In this document: piece after piece, positions 1 through 12,684 of the stretch
Layout of the letters: each line of letters begins with the position of its first letter
Numbering within the stretch: position 1 is the stretch's first letter
Assembly: GCA_022577435.1 (NCBI GenBank)
Contig: JAKOON010000033.1
Coordinates: forward strand, 2,057,501-2,121,500
Length of the DNA: 64,000 nt
Source: Embiotoca jacksoni
Lineage: Eukaryota; Chordata; Actinopteri; Embiotocidae
Direction: 5' to 3'
Made by a program: the position numbers and the translations under genes
The notes under the pieces: model-generated
The model's database searches: none
The model's input: only the letters and a program-made list of their open reading frames with translations
What the model was told of the DNA's origin: nothing

Positions 1-618
1 GTGCCGCGCTGTTTTGTTTGTTGACGGAGCACCGATCTCTTATATTTCTACTGTCTCTGCAGCAAGATGTAAAACAGGAAGTGCGCATGCTTCGCTTCGC
101 CGTCTGTATTCCAGATGGTGGTCGCTTCCCCACGGCCGCCAGCCGAACGAGACCGCGACAGAGAAACTGCTCATGTAAACAATCACAACTACATCTGGCG
201 CTCGTTCAGAACGGACGGCTTCAGTCAGCTGAAAAAGGGGGTAAAACTTGCAGGTCTGCGTTCATGTTTGGATTCAGCCAGCGCCACGCCGTTCATCCCG
301 CGCACGGCACCAAAAATCCACAGTTACCTGCCTCTAATACGCACACGCTGCCGAGAAGTGGAATTGGGATCTGCACTGAGAAAACTCTTTTACAAAAAAA
401 AAAACAACAGAAAGAAAATTTGCTGCATTTGGTAAATGACTGGCTGAACACAAAATACCTTTTTTTTTTTTTTTTTTTTCTTTTTGCACCTGGCGGATGT
501 GGTGGCAGCAGCACTCACGTTATCCTAATGTACCAAGAAGTCCGGCACGGAAATTGGCCTTCTGGAAAGTGGCTGATGGAGAAATAAACTGCCTCTGCAA
601 AAGACTTGAACAAAAGAT

Positions 619-619
<1 letters not shown>

Positions 620-682
<63 letters not shown>

Positions 683-690
683 TCACTCAC
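620..690. repeat. (AC)n microsatellite
   Basis: About 29 AC units followed by CTCACTCACTCAC. Confidence 0.97.
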
Positions 691-1184
691 ACTGTTGAGC
701 CGAGGCTTGTGATTTGCGACCTGATAAAGTGGACACAGTGAGGAGAGCTGGCCAAAAAAATAACAGGCTCTCTTTCTTGCTTGTGCACAGGAACACTTCA
801 GTAAACACGATGGACGAGGAAAACAACTCGGGACAACATAATCCTGCACTGTCCTCCAAAAGGAGCGCACGATAAGACCTGCAGACTGCGTCGAGGTCGG
901 TCGGGGAAACGCATTTCCATCGCTGTGCACCGAAACTTTGATGCCGTACACTGTCGATAAGTAACGGTGGTATTAAAAGCTGCATACGTTTGATAGGAGA
1001 GACGAGTGCTTCCTCTGGTTTGTAAATAATACCCTCCTAAACAGTCTATAGGCGAAAGGTACGAGTCCAGCATGAAACAAACATGGTATCCCTCAACTAG
1101 GTCTTCAACACTGACAGGAAATACAACAAAATCAGGTTTATCGCCTGAAGCAAACACACCGAACCAGCAACTACACCCATCAGC

Positions 1185-1402
1185 CCCCACCACCTATCCC
1201 TCACCACCAACCACCCAACCCCACCACAACTCACCCTCCTCCCCACCACCTATCCCTCACCACCAGCCACCCAACCCCCACCACAACTCACCCTCCTCCC
1301 CACCACCTATCCCTCACCACCAACCACCCAACCCCCACCACAACTCACCCCCCTCCCCACCACCTATCCCTCACCACCAGCCACCCTACCCCCACCCATC
1401 CC
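1185..1402. repeat. 57-bp C-rich minisatellite, about 3.7 copies
   Basis: CCTATCCCTCACCACCA starts at 1193, 1249, 1306 and 1363, giving periods of 56, 57 and 57. Copies are nearly identical. Almost no G on the plus strand. Because 57 is a multiple of three, an open frame rich in Pro, His and Ser runs through it; this is not evidence of a gene. Confidence 0.9.
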
Positions 1403-1674
1403 TTCTGTCCACACGAGGGCAATTGGTCAACACGGATTGGAAAATGGACGTCGGCGGCGGTCAGTTTGCACTCGGTACATCTTTGCATTCGGTGATAGAA
1501 AGCCGGCATCAAACAGAATTTAAATCTGTTTGCGTTTGCTGGAATCTGCTTTGAGTGCCAAATGGGCAGAGGATAAGCATGTAGGTTAAGTGCTGCAGCA
1601 AAACGAGATCTGACAGCAACTGCAAAAGGCTCAGAGGGAGAATTTTACATAACGACGGTTTGCTACGTTTTTGC

Positions 1675-1935
1675 GCAGCCGGATGCGGCGCTGGAAGGTT
1701 TCGCGTGAGGTCGGTGGTGTTCAAAAGTACGTTGGGAGATCTCCCCTCGGTGAACGCGCAAGCCGCAACCGGCGCGACTGCGATCTCGCTTTAACGCCCT
1801 GGCCGGCGTCGCCGAGCCGAGCTCGACGTCTGCTCCCAAAAACACCTAAAGCTGACGTGACGCGGTGAGCCTCCCGGAGCGAGGCGTCTCGCAGCAGTCG
1901 ACCGGCGCGACAGCGGTGACGCCGGGCCGTCACGG
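1675..1935. other. CpG-dense patch, possible CpG island
   Basis: CpG occurs far more often here than in the surrounding AT-rich sequence, with CRE-like TGACGTGACG near 1853. No adjacent gene was recognised. Could be an orphan promoter or enhancer. Confidence 0.35.
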
Positions 1936-2349
1936 AAAGCTGCTTATGTCACCTTTTGGTGTGCACAAGAAACAGCAAAGCAGCGGCCGGAAACTTGTCT
2001 CGCACGAACTGTAGAATTAAAAAAGAAAAAGAAAAGGGGCGTCATTACCGAGGGAAGTAGAGATGAAGCCTACGCTGCCTTGAAAACATCTTTACACAAG
2101 AAACTGAGTTGTTTTTTTTGCCCTTAATCACAAAGTAGAGCGGCAATAGAGAAGAACTAGTCGTTCTATGCAATTATCCAGCGTTAGATCATCTTGAAAT
2201 ACGTTTCTGCCCAAAACGAAGGATTTTCCTCCCTTCGCTTTCACGGCGAGTCCGTCAGACAGGAGTCCTCTGACGGCCAGACTGGACTAGAAGGAGTGAT
2301 TACAGGAAGCGACGGCACCACATTGTTGTTTCAAGACCAACGTAGGTAA

Positions 2350-2440
2350 GTACGAAGCTCAAGCCAGGAGGGAAATTAGCGTAGCTTAGCATAAAGACAG
2401 GATGTAGGGGAAAAATAGCTGGCCGCCACAAAAAAAAAAA
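2350..2440 (+). repeat. Dispersed teleost repeat fragment (TTAGC-rich family)
   Basis: AGCGTAGCTTAGCATAAAGA then CAGGATGTAGGGGAAAAATA followed by GCTGGCC matches the style of a common fish repeat (..TTAGCTTAGCATAAAGACTGG..). Fragments of the same family appear near 11565-11650 and 17195-17310. Confidence 0.5.
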
Positions 2441-3001
2441 AGTCACCAATCTGTCACGTTACATCTTGGTAAATACATTTCTGTTAAAGTGTTCATAAGA
2501 TGGTAGCGGTATCGGAGGTAGTTGTATTAGTGCATTTCTCATAATTTTGACATCAAGTGGCGAGGTTACAAATTGCAACCACCTGAACGTTACGCAGCTT
2601 CCCTTAGAGCGGCGGGTCTGAAACCCCTGCACTATATATATATATAGATATCTCTATCGCAATATATTTATATCTATATCTATTGCAAACCATAGTAAAC
2701 TGCCCACAGCAGGGCCTACTGTATATTCAGGCTCAGTGACAGATTAAAAAAAAAAAAAGGCTCCATTAAAATAGCATCTTTCTTATGCAGGCGTGCTTGA
2801 ACAGGCAGCAAAGGATCTCCTCTGAACGGAGTGATTAAATGAAATTAAACCATCTGTTGGTTAAATTTCACGACAGGAATACTAACAGAGTGAAAAACCA
2901 TCACTGACTTTCATTCTGTCTAAATCCTCTAAGGCAACGTATGAGGTCTAGTTCTTTCTTTTTTTTTTTTTTTTAAAGGTGCTACTAATGAGTGAACAAG
3001 T

Positions 3002-3002
<1 letters not shown>

Positions 3003-3032
<30 letters not shown>
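3003..3032. repeat. Poly(T) tract
   Basis: About 30 consecutive T. Confidence 0.95.
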
Positions 3033-3035
<3 letters not shown>

Positions 3036-3165
3036 GAAAAGCACATTACAGATTAGCAGATAAACTGAACAGACGCAGAGACTTCCTGAGGCTACGAGCC
3101 CACACAGCTCATCAGCCTGCTCTAGTCACCCTGCTCCAGATCTGTCTGCCTTCATTCGAGCTCCT

Positions 3166-3185
3166 CAGCAGCAGCAGCAGCAGCA
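3166..3185. repeat. Short (CAG)n tract
   Basis: About six CAG units within non-coding sequence. Confidence 0.85.
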
Positions 3186-6100
3186 AATTGCTCGGGACAA
3201 CCGATGTTTAATGCTAAATGGTGCGAGAGCCCCGGCGCACCTAAATATGACAATAGTTTCCTTACAAAACCCTGTTTAAAATAAATCTCTTTGTTTCTTG
3301 GTCAACGTGAAAGCGAGCAGAGACCAGAAGCCTGCTTCATGGCATGAATAATTTAAATGATTTATTTGGGATTATTGACAAACAATTTGTATTCTGATGC
3401 ATCTCACTGCCTGCTAGTCGAATTATCTGCTGCATGGTGGATTTTAGTACCTGCTTTACTTTTGGTTCCACTATTTGATGTAATTAAGAGATGAATATGA
3501 AGACACATTACTGTGAGTCAAGTACATCATGGGTCTTATTTTCTAGTCAGGCATTTGTTGGGTTAAATCTTAACGTTATTACGGATATGATAAGGTAAAG
3601 GCCTTGTACATTTGTTTTTGTTCAGACAATCATTTTAAATAGAAGAACTTGAAGAATCTAAAAAAAAAAAAAAACTTCAAACAAGACAAAACACTAGTTA
3701 CGAGCGATTTCTACATCGAACATCTTCCAGTTCGGTGCTTTGAGCTCATGTGTATTACAAACGAATAATGTAAAAGGTCACTCAATAAGTACAGTAAACA
3801 AGACGTGAATCGATTAAATAGCCCCAACACTGTGTGCACGGTTATGAGGTGCAGCGAGGCCCATAACGGGATAAAACTGAGGATGGAGGGACGAAAGAAG
3901 TGCAGCGCAGCCAAACAGAGCCTCAGACAGCAGCTCTCTTCAAACTGTAACCCAGATAAACAAGACTCTGGTCGACAACACCGCCAAGAGACCAAACCAG
4001 CTCCACAGAAAGTTCGCCGTGATGGGAGTCAGTGTTTCATATCGAAAAGTCCCAAGTAAAAAAAAAAAAATTAAAAAAAATTTAAAATGTCAGTTTTGTG
4101 GAAACTACATTGTGTTGCTCCATCTCATAGAAAGCGTGCCAGTGTGCCCACAGTCAGTGGAGTCACTCCAACACAAGTCTCTCCGGGCACCGTGAACAGA
4201 AGCTTGGCTCCGCTGATTGGTGCTTTCTAAATAATTAGAATTAAAATGTCCCACGACAATAAGCGCACCACGAGGTTCTGTTCCGCAACGAAAAATCCAC
4301 AATTTGTACAGACTGACTCCTTGTTAAATGACGGATTACGTAAATTTAAAATGTGTCTGCCAAGGCCAGCAGGTTTTCTGTTAATGCTACACAACTCATC
4401 CCTCATGTTAGAAACGCGGACACGCCTTGTTTGAAAGAGTGGTTCGATGTAAACTCATCACCACACCTCAGTATCACTTCGGTATCGTCCTTAGGTGCCC
4501 ACATCCATATATTTTAGTGTAGAATTGCTTTTCTTGTGATCAGTGATTTGATTTTTGCAGTTCTTGATAATGTTTTCCTGTTTAGAGCCTTCAGTATTGG
4601 CATTCGTATTTCCAATGTCATTTTTTTCTACATCCTGCATGTTGCATTTGTTTGTTTTGCATATTTTAATCCCTACTTGACAATATAGCAAAATAATTAC
4701 ATACATTATATATTTTTTCATTGTTATTCCCTTTTCATGAATGTCCTGCATGCTTATCAACTATTTTATTAATTGCTTTTCCTTATACTTTCCTGGCTTT
4801 AACATTTTTGTCCAGGAATTAGATCAAAAATATCTTATTGCCGACCCCAATGTTCATTAATGTGCACCGTCCATGTTAAATAACTCTATGAATAAATTGT
4901 TAATTTAATTACCAATTTAAAAAAAAAAAAAAAATTTTAATGCACAAATTGCATTTTGAAATGAAATTGTTCATCTTTGTTGTTTTCCTCACAGGAACTG
5001 CAACAGTTGAAGCATTTTATTTTCTTCTCGACACGAGATGTCTCCAACTGTCCCACGACAGCTCTTTACATAACTCTGATGAGGAATTTAAAAAGAGCTC
5101 AGAATTTACGTCGCGGTTTGCATTTTTTTAAGTGCCGTTTTATCCCGCTCTCCCTAAGACGACATGCATGTTCTAAAAACATTAGGAACTGCATCTTGGG
5201 ACTTTATAATCTGATCAGTGCACCATATGCATGTCCCCATCCAGACTGCCGCTCCACTCCGCCTTAAGAGGCTTTTAAAAACTGCCGCTGAACTTTAGGT
5301 GGCTTGCACTTTCCTCGCTGCCCTGAATCTCGCTCACGTTTACAAAACCTGATTAAACCCTAAAACGCGGCATGTGTGTGCGAGTGAGTGAGAGAGAGAG
5401 TGAGTGAGGGGTTTATCTGTTGGGAGCAGCACCTTACGTCATCCTAAAAGCTGCTCATGTGAAGGTTTGAATGCCCCCCCCTCCACCCCCACCTCCACCA
5501 TACCACCCACCCACCCAAGACGGTTTGATTGTTTACCTCAAACGGACGTTGTATAACGTATCAAGCAAATGGCCGGTATGAATAAACACATCACCACCAG
5601 GCGGGTTGAAGTGCCTTTCAGCAACACGACGGAGCTTTTTCTCGGGGTAAGAGGAACCTAAATGTCTGCTTACGACACTCGCAGCAAACTGCTGGCTTCG
5701 CTGGGAGTGAGAACAGAAAGCACTTCTTTTGCCTGAGCGCGCGCCGCGGTCGTGTTAGGAACAGGGGGGGTGGGTGTTGTGGCTCTAACTAATATCACGA
5801 TATTATAATCATTTTACTTTCAAGTTACATAAAGAAAATCAGCAGTTCTCACAGTCTGGAAGCTATAACTGAGGCGAGGCTGCTTGAAAAAACTATTTGA
5901 ACAATTAATCAATTATCAAAATGTTTGCAGATAGATTCAGTAAAAGACATTTGCAGAGGAGCAATCGTCTTTTATAACGCCCTACATGTGAAGTGTTACC
6001 TGTAGTACTCGTAGTTTAGTGCCTTCACTATCAGATTTACTCAAAAGTGTGAATGTTCACGTAGATTATGAAAGAAGACAATGAAACTAAAAGAAAAAAA

Positions 6101-6722
6101 ATCTGTTAATTACAGTCTTAATTCAATTCTCACAACAGGTAAAGCAACTCAAGTTTAGAATTACCGCACCTTTGAGAAACATTTTAAAAAGCACAATACA
6201 GGAACCTGAATTTACACTAAATATATTTTGATGCTACGACAGAGTAGATCTCTGTCATTTCATCGACGCCCTCCTGATGAAGAAAAGGTGAGCCATCACC
6301 CCCGCCTCGTCGCCCTCTTTTCCCCGTGGCGGGTCAGTGCGGGTGCCGCTGGTCGAGGTGAGGCATGAGTGACCACAGCATCTGCTCTTTCTGGGCCTCG
6401 TTCCATTTCAATCTCCGCTCCACTCCTCAATCTCTGGCCGGTTTTCATAACAATAACTGCAACAGCAAAAATTGCCGTTTCTCCGTCTACTCGTTACGTA
6501 GCCACGTCTGTGTTTCCCTCAACTAGACCAAACCATCTGGGCAGATGGGCGAGGGAAGGTGGAGCAGTCGAGGAGATACGGGAAGCGACCCAACACGGAA
6601 CGAGTTCTGGCTTTAAGCCCTCTGGCTTGAGGAGGGAAAGCAATAAAGGTGGCGCGCAGCTGAGCCAGCAGCTGACAGGAACAGGAACCAATGTTTGGCC
6701 AAGGTCAGTAAAAACAGAGCGC

Positions 6723-6725
<3 letters not shown>

Positions 6726-6766
<41 letters not shown>
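6726..6766. repeat. (AC)n microsatellite
   Basis: About 20 AC units; a second, interrupted tract follows at 6973-7004 and a GT tract at 7388-7408. Confidence 0.95.
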
Positions 6767-6769
<3 letters not shown>

Positions 6770-9700
6770 GTGAGCGTGCAACAGCAAAACAGGGTCAAAA
6801 AAAAAACCCAGGGGAACGCTACCGTGGCGACCCGGTACTCGAGGGGTGCCGGAGATCCAATGGTCAGAGAGCAGAGGGACGACACCCGAGTGTGTCTGTG
6901 CGGTAAGTTGAGCACGAGGGCTGGCATCTGAGAGAGCCGTGCAATCAGTGGAGCTGCTATTGTTGGCAGGCATCACACACACACACACACTCACACACAC
7001 ACACAGTTGAGCTGAGGCTTGTGATTTTTTTTTTTTTAAACTTCCCCCAATTAAATTCTCACTACTTATAAATATCTCCCCACATTTGAACAGATTTTAA
7101 TGTTTTGTTTATGCATAAAATTGAAAAGTAGCCCACATGTCATGATTGCGACCCGAAAAACAATTAGTCAATAAATGAATTAATAGAACATCCAATTTAT
7201 TCGAGCAGTGAGACGTAATCAGTTTCTAAAACAGTTTTTTTTTGGCCACATTCATTTCAATCTCGCACATGTAGTGAACTCCCACGAGCTGACGCTCAGA
7301 CGTGCCTCGCACCTCCTTCCTCCGAGGACGTACGTGTGCGACTGTATTCGGGCTCCCCGTTGCCCACTTTCCCAAAGTGTGCACGCGTGTGTGTGTGTGT
7401 GTGTGTCGCCGTGTTTGGCTGCCAACCTGAAAAACTGCATGCACAATTACACGCTGCATGGCCACGAGCTTGAAAAATAGCAGTGAAAAATTAATGAGAG
7501 GAAAGGGGGGGGGGGAGGGCAATACGAAAGAGAACAGAGAGAGGAAGAAAAACAAAATGAAAGTCTTAGACAGCAGACGGAAAGCCGGAGGGGAGCTTTA
7601 TTTCGTTTGAAACGGGACCTTTTTTTTTTTTAAAGCTCCTGGGAGTCCACGTGCGACTGCAGACCTCTCACCGGGAAACTAGAACGCTTTAAATATCAGC
7701 CTGCGCCTCCAAACAGTCGCTGCTGCTAAAGCAGGCTAATTGGCCGTGTAGGCCTCTGAACTTTACATATTAAATGAACTTTTCGGAGGAGATGCTGTTA
7801 TTCGGGGCACAATTTACACTCCGGATATTCAAAGCCAATCCCCGATTTTTTTGTTTTTTTTGTTCTCTCGCTGTGGACTCTTTGAATTTTCTTGGCGCTC
7901 GTTTCGTCAAAACAACGGTCCATTTTTTTACAATCAACAAGGGCTCGGTGTCCTTTGTCCGCCCTCATTTCTAAATCCATTAAAATCCAAATAAATCTGA
8001 AGCCACAAAGGGACACAAGGAACACAGCGAGACACTTCAGAGAGCGTGTAAACATTTTTGATCGCACTCGCGGGTGCCAGAGCTGAATTCATTTTTTAGA
8101 CATTAAAAAGGCAAACAAAATTCAGGAGAAGGACAAAAAAAGCCTCACCCCCTGTTTTTTAAAGTCCCGGTCATGCCACAGTGAATTAGCACTTGCAGCG
8201 TGACAGACATCAGAGGCTGCGGAGAGGAAACCCTGGGCCTGCTGTAACCGAGAGGGGGAAAGTGGTGTCAGCAGTGTGGAGACACTCAAGACAGCCAGAT
8301 AGCTGTAATTACTTCAGCAGCAGACAAAGATTAATTAAGCAAGAGAGAGAGGAGGATAAATGAGGTTAGCTCGCATTTCAACCAGACTTTAAAAACTTCA
8401 CACCGTTTCCTGTGGAGACTCTTAAATGCACGTGGTAAAGAAGATGCATTCAAAAAATGAGAGGGGAAAAAAAAAAAAAGAAAGTCGCAGGATTCAATAT
8501 CGTCCCAGTTTACAATTTGAAAAAAAAAAAAAAAACTAATTAGAGATGTTATTACAAGAATATAAACTCGGAGGGATAATAAGGTTCTTTAAAAGCGCAC
8601 AAAGCCGGACAAATTTTGCAGATTCGACTCAAATAGCTTAAACCTAATCCCACTTTTAAGGCTTTACGGAGGTATCGGATGTTTTATTTAAACTTTGGAA
8701 GGCAACGAGATCACAGCTGATTATCTGAACTTGGTAGAGCGGTCAACACCAGATGAGACCAGCAACAAAAAACCTGGAAGCATTTACATCACCCACTAAA
8801 GGACAGTTTATATAGCTTCAACATACCTTCTGGTATTTCATGTTTTTCTTGAAAAGAGGAGCTCAAACGGTACAAAATGCACTTTCTGCATTTGTATTCA
8901 AATGTTTTATAATGATATCATCTCAGCTTCTTCATGCACAAATTCACTCACTGACATAACCAGTGAGGTTCTTTAAAAGTTAATTCAACAATTACACCAA
9001 AAGAATAACATTACTTGCCTTCTTTTTTTCTTTTTTCTTTTTACTACAACTACAAAAATTATATGAGGTGTAAGGTGTGATAGATATTGTGGTAATAAAA
9101 CCACAAGAGAGGATGTTGATCATTTGAACACTGAGAAAGACGTGTAGGCCTCCTTTATTTTTATTTTTAAAGACATGTATCATGTAAAATCTGCAGATAA
9201 ACAGATAATGAATACCTTTTGCGTTAGGTTGATAAACATTTCCTTCAACCTAAAAATTTAACATTCTGTAGATTTACATATATCCTATGTATATGGTTTT
9301 CATTTTATATAACTTCTCACATCTGTCGTACTCTGTAGAAGGCAAAATAAAAACAGTTTAACCTCACAGTATTTTCTGCATGACATATCAGGTCATCTCA
9401 TTTTTAACTTTTATACTGTTCTTTGCCTGAAGTGCAAAAAGACGGGGGGGGGGGGGAAAAATACATTCTCTGAATCCTGTTAAACAAGTTATTAAGCCAT
9501 ACTCTCATGCAAGTAATCTATCCTGACAACACCTACGATATTCTCTCCTTATTCTGGCTGTGAATATCTACTTTCAGGATGGGTGAGAAGGAGGGAGGAC
9601 GTCTGCAAATACCTCTGATATATTCATAAACTGACAGGATTATCACCAAGAAGGAAAGAACCACTGTAAAGTCAAAACTTTACAGGCAACACAGTCAAGA

Positions 9701-10765
9701 CACAACAACATTGCAGCGTTTGTTTATCTTCTATAAATTACACTCACATTGCAGCACACCGCATAACAGTACCAATACATCCTGAGCAGATATCAATACG
9801 TTCTCCAGGGACTTCCACAAGGGAAGGAAATCTGTTGATTGAATTTTAAAGCACCAATCAGGAAAATTACAGTGTTAAAAAAAACAAAAAAAAACAGACA
9901 TCAGCAGTGTTCAGAAATGTTGAAATGCAGCTTTACTTTTATTCATTTACTGCATTTTTGTGCAAACAACTCTTACTAGACCTGGAATCTATATCACCGT
10001 GAATAGGTTTGACAGATAACAGCATGTGAAGGGACTTTCTGTCACATACACTCAAAGTACAGATCCGTTTTAAAACAGTCTGAACAAAGTCAAAGCTTCC
10101 CCAAAGATTGTAAATCCTTTTTCAAAAGTGCTGAGAACAGGAAATGGCTCAGTAGTAAGACAACGTTCAGGTAAAAAATGGGTGTAAAAAGTGGTATGTA
10201 GAGTTGAAATGGATCGGTATAAAGTTTTTCAAAAAAGCAATTGCACCAAATGCACCAAAAGGGATTTTCATAGCATCAGCAAGTGGAAACTTGAAAGTAC
10301 AAATAGTTCAGAAATACAAATAGCTTCCCATGCTTTTGGAGAAAAATCTGGATGCAATTTTTAACGTTTAAATTATTTAATCTTGGTATCCATTTTTAAT
10401 GCTCATCAAAGTGCACCAAAATGTCCATTTTCTGCTGGTGGATTGAGAAGGTATAACTATACGCAGTACCGTACACAAAACCCCGCAGCATTCCCACTCA
10501 GACTACGAGGCTGCAGAGCAAAGAAAAAGCTTTGGAAGCGTCGCTGCTGAAGGCGAGCTTCAGACCAGACGGAGATTTACCATCAAACATGGAGAAAGTC
10601 AAGAGTTCAGAAGGCACCACAGCACAGACGAGTCAAACGCACCTCGTGACTTCTAAACGGCTCAGCAGACGTGCAGGGTAGCTTATATTGATCACATACA
10701 GTGGAGTGGAACGTCTCTCACCTCTCATGCAGTAATGTTCAGCCCTAATAAAATATGGATTAACA

Positions 10766-11232
10766 TTTATTATTCACATTTGATCCGCTGCGAGGATCGC
10801 ATGTTTTCAGCCTGTTGATCCTCATCTCTTAATTAGCGATGATTGAAAGCGTGCTCGTCGATCCTGATCACATAAATGTCTTCGTTTTTTTTTGTTTTTT
10901 TTATAAGATATTTGAATTTATTTATATTCTTTACTTTACTGTGTAAAAGAGGACGATTGAAGCGGGACGCTTGCGTGGTGCGTCGACACTCTCAGCATTT
11001 GATTGTCGCCGGAGACGTTTTTTTTTGTATATATAAATGCTTGTAAACTGTCGAGTCAGCGGGGTCATTTGAACTCCAGGTGTGTAATGGTCTACTTCAA
11101 CCCTAAACACAGTAAAGCACATTGCAGTCAAAATATGTAAACCGTGTATCTGAGAAATACGTCGTCGTTCTGGGATGCAAAAGCTTCCAGTTCAGCCTCG
11201 TTGCAAGCGTCCTCTTTCGGTCAGCGCTGTCG
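10766..11232 (-). other. apaf1: apaf1 3' untranslated region with candidate poly(A) signals
   Basis: Sequence after the stop. AATAAA reads on the minus strand at 10922-10917 and 10771-10766. Which one is used, or whether transcripts run further, cannot be decided here. Confidence 0.4.
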
Positions 11233-11379
11233 TCACGCCACCCTGCGGAGGAGGTAGAGGATGCCGATGTTGTCGATGGTGACGAAGGTGGAGAAGTCGG
11301 ACGACACGTGGATCTTCTTCAAAGCGCTTCCCGTTGGGTGGAAGGTCTGCAGGGCTTCGCCTCGCTCCACGTCCCACCA
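11233..11379 (-). CDS. apaf1: apaf1 coding exon 26: last WD40 strand and stop
   Basis: Residues 1212-1259 and a TGA at 11235-11233. WWDVERGEALQTFHPTGSAL then KKIHVSSDFSTFVTIDNIGI matches human WWNVVTGESSQTFYTNGTNL then KKIHVSPDFKTYVTVDNLGI. Acceptor GTATCCAG|TGG. The open frame continues upstream into the intron but has no similarity there. Confidence 0.96.
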   Translation of the reverse strand, partial: WWDVERGEALQTFHPTGSALKKIHVSSDFSTFVTIDNIGILYLLRRVA

Positions 11380-11920
11380 CTGGATACGAGACAAAGAAAG
11401 AGAAACGGTCGCTTTAAACAGACCTGACGCGGTTGTAGGATATCTGGACAGGAGGAAGAATGAAGAAGAGGACATCGTGTACAAATCCAGGGAGCTTACA
11501 GAGGGATGTTTCTTTGGAAAATGTGACAGATCATCTCTCAAATAATAATGAATCTGATACTGATCACCAAGAAATAGTTTGACATTTTGGGAGCGAGCTT
11601 TTCTCTTCCGGAGGGAGTTGGAGGACGAGATTGATTCCACCCGTCATCCCCTTCACTGCTGCATTACTGATAAAAAAAAAAAAAAAATCAGACGCGTTCG
11701 AAACTCTCACTGCTTCTGGACCATCGGACACGCCGGCCTGCGCGACTTGACATACACATTTAAAAACTGAAAACATTTCTCTGCGACGAGTAAATCGTGG
11801 CAGAAGTCGTGCAGCGACTGAATCAGACCCTGAAACTACGACAGAATAAGTCTGACAGACTGGCAGCTTTATGATGGTTGCCCAGGAGACCATGCTAAAT
11901 TTAATGGTATAATATTAACA

Positions 11921-11957
<37 letters not shown>

Positions 11958-12264
11958 GCGCCAACACACACCAGAAGCTTTCCTGAGTGATTCTGTTTAA
12001 TCTCGGTTTAAAGTTGACATTTCCCATTGAAGCATCGTCTCACTGGGATGAAACATCAAAGGCACATCCAGTCAATCAGTCACAGCGTGTGCACGTTCAA
12101 ACTGGACAATATCAGCAAAGATAATGACACATCAGAACAAGACATTGTACTCCTTCCAGCTAAATAAAAGACGACATGCATCAAATCGTTAGGTTGAAGC
12201 TTTCGTAGAGTAGTATGTTTTTCTTTTTTATGAAGCTAGCTGCTCTGTGAGTGTGTGAGTGTGT

Positions 12265-12323
<59 letters not shown>

Positions 12324-12409
12324 CAGGAAAGAAAGCAGGCCAAGTACTCTGTCAGGCGGACAGGCTGACTGCAACAGACGAGGTGGCAGCAACAGATGTC
12401 TGGCTTGTA

Positions 12410-12496
<87 letters not shown>

Positions 12497-12619
12497 GTTC
12501 ATTAATCACGCAAACCCTTCATCAACTTTAAAGGGAAGCTTATTTACATATTTCACAATATTTTAAAGTTTTCCTCTTTTTTTTTCCTCACAGATTGTCA
12601 TGCTGTACCATCGATATAC

Positions 12620-12684
<65 letters not shown>

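Larger units (their letters stand above)
1..10765. other. Region downstream of apaf1; no gene recognised
   Basis: No exon could be supported. In mammals the neighbour convergent with APAF1 is ANKS1B, so part of an anks1b 3' region could lie here, but its C-terminal coding sequence was searched for by eye and not found. Contents: CA repeats, a 57-bp minisatellite, a CpG-dense patch, a poly(T) run at 3003-3032, a repeat fragment near 2350-2440 and long AT-rich unique sequence. Confidence 0.4.

Noticed and set aside
18..587. 189-codon open frame at the window start
   Set aside because: Contains a poly-Phe run from a T homopolymer and no recognisable domain; other frames are equally open nearby.
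1072..1554. 160-codon Pro/His/Ser-rich open frame
   Set aside because: It exists because the 57-bp minisatellite period is a multiple of three; no splice or start context, no homology.
1..10765. anks1b terminal exons, expected from mammalian gene order
   Set aside because: No sequence encoding the conserved C-terminus was found by eye on the plus strand.
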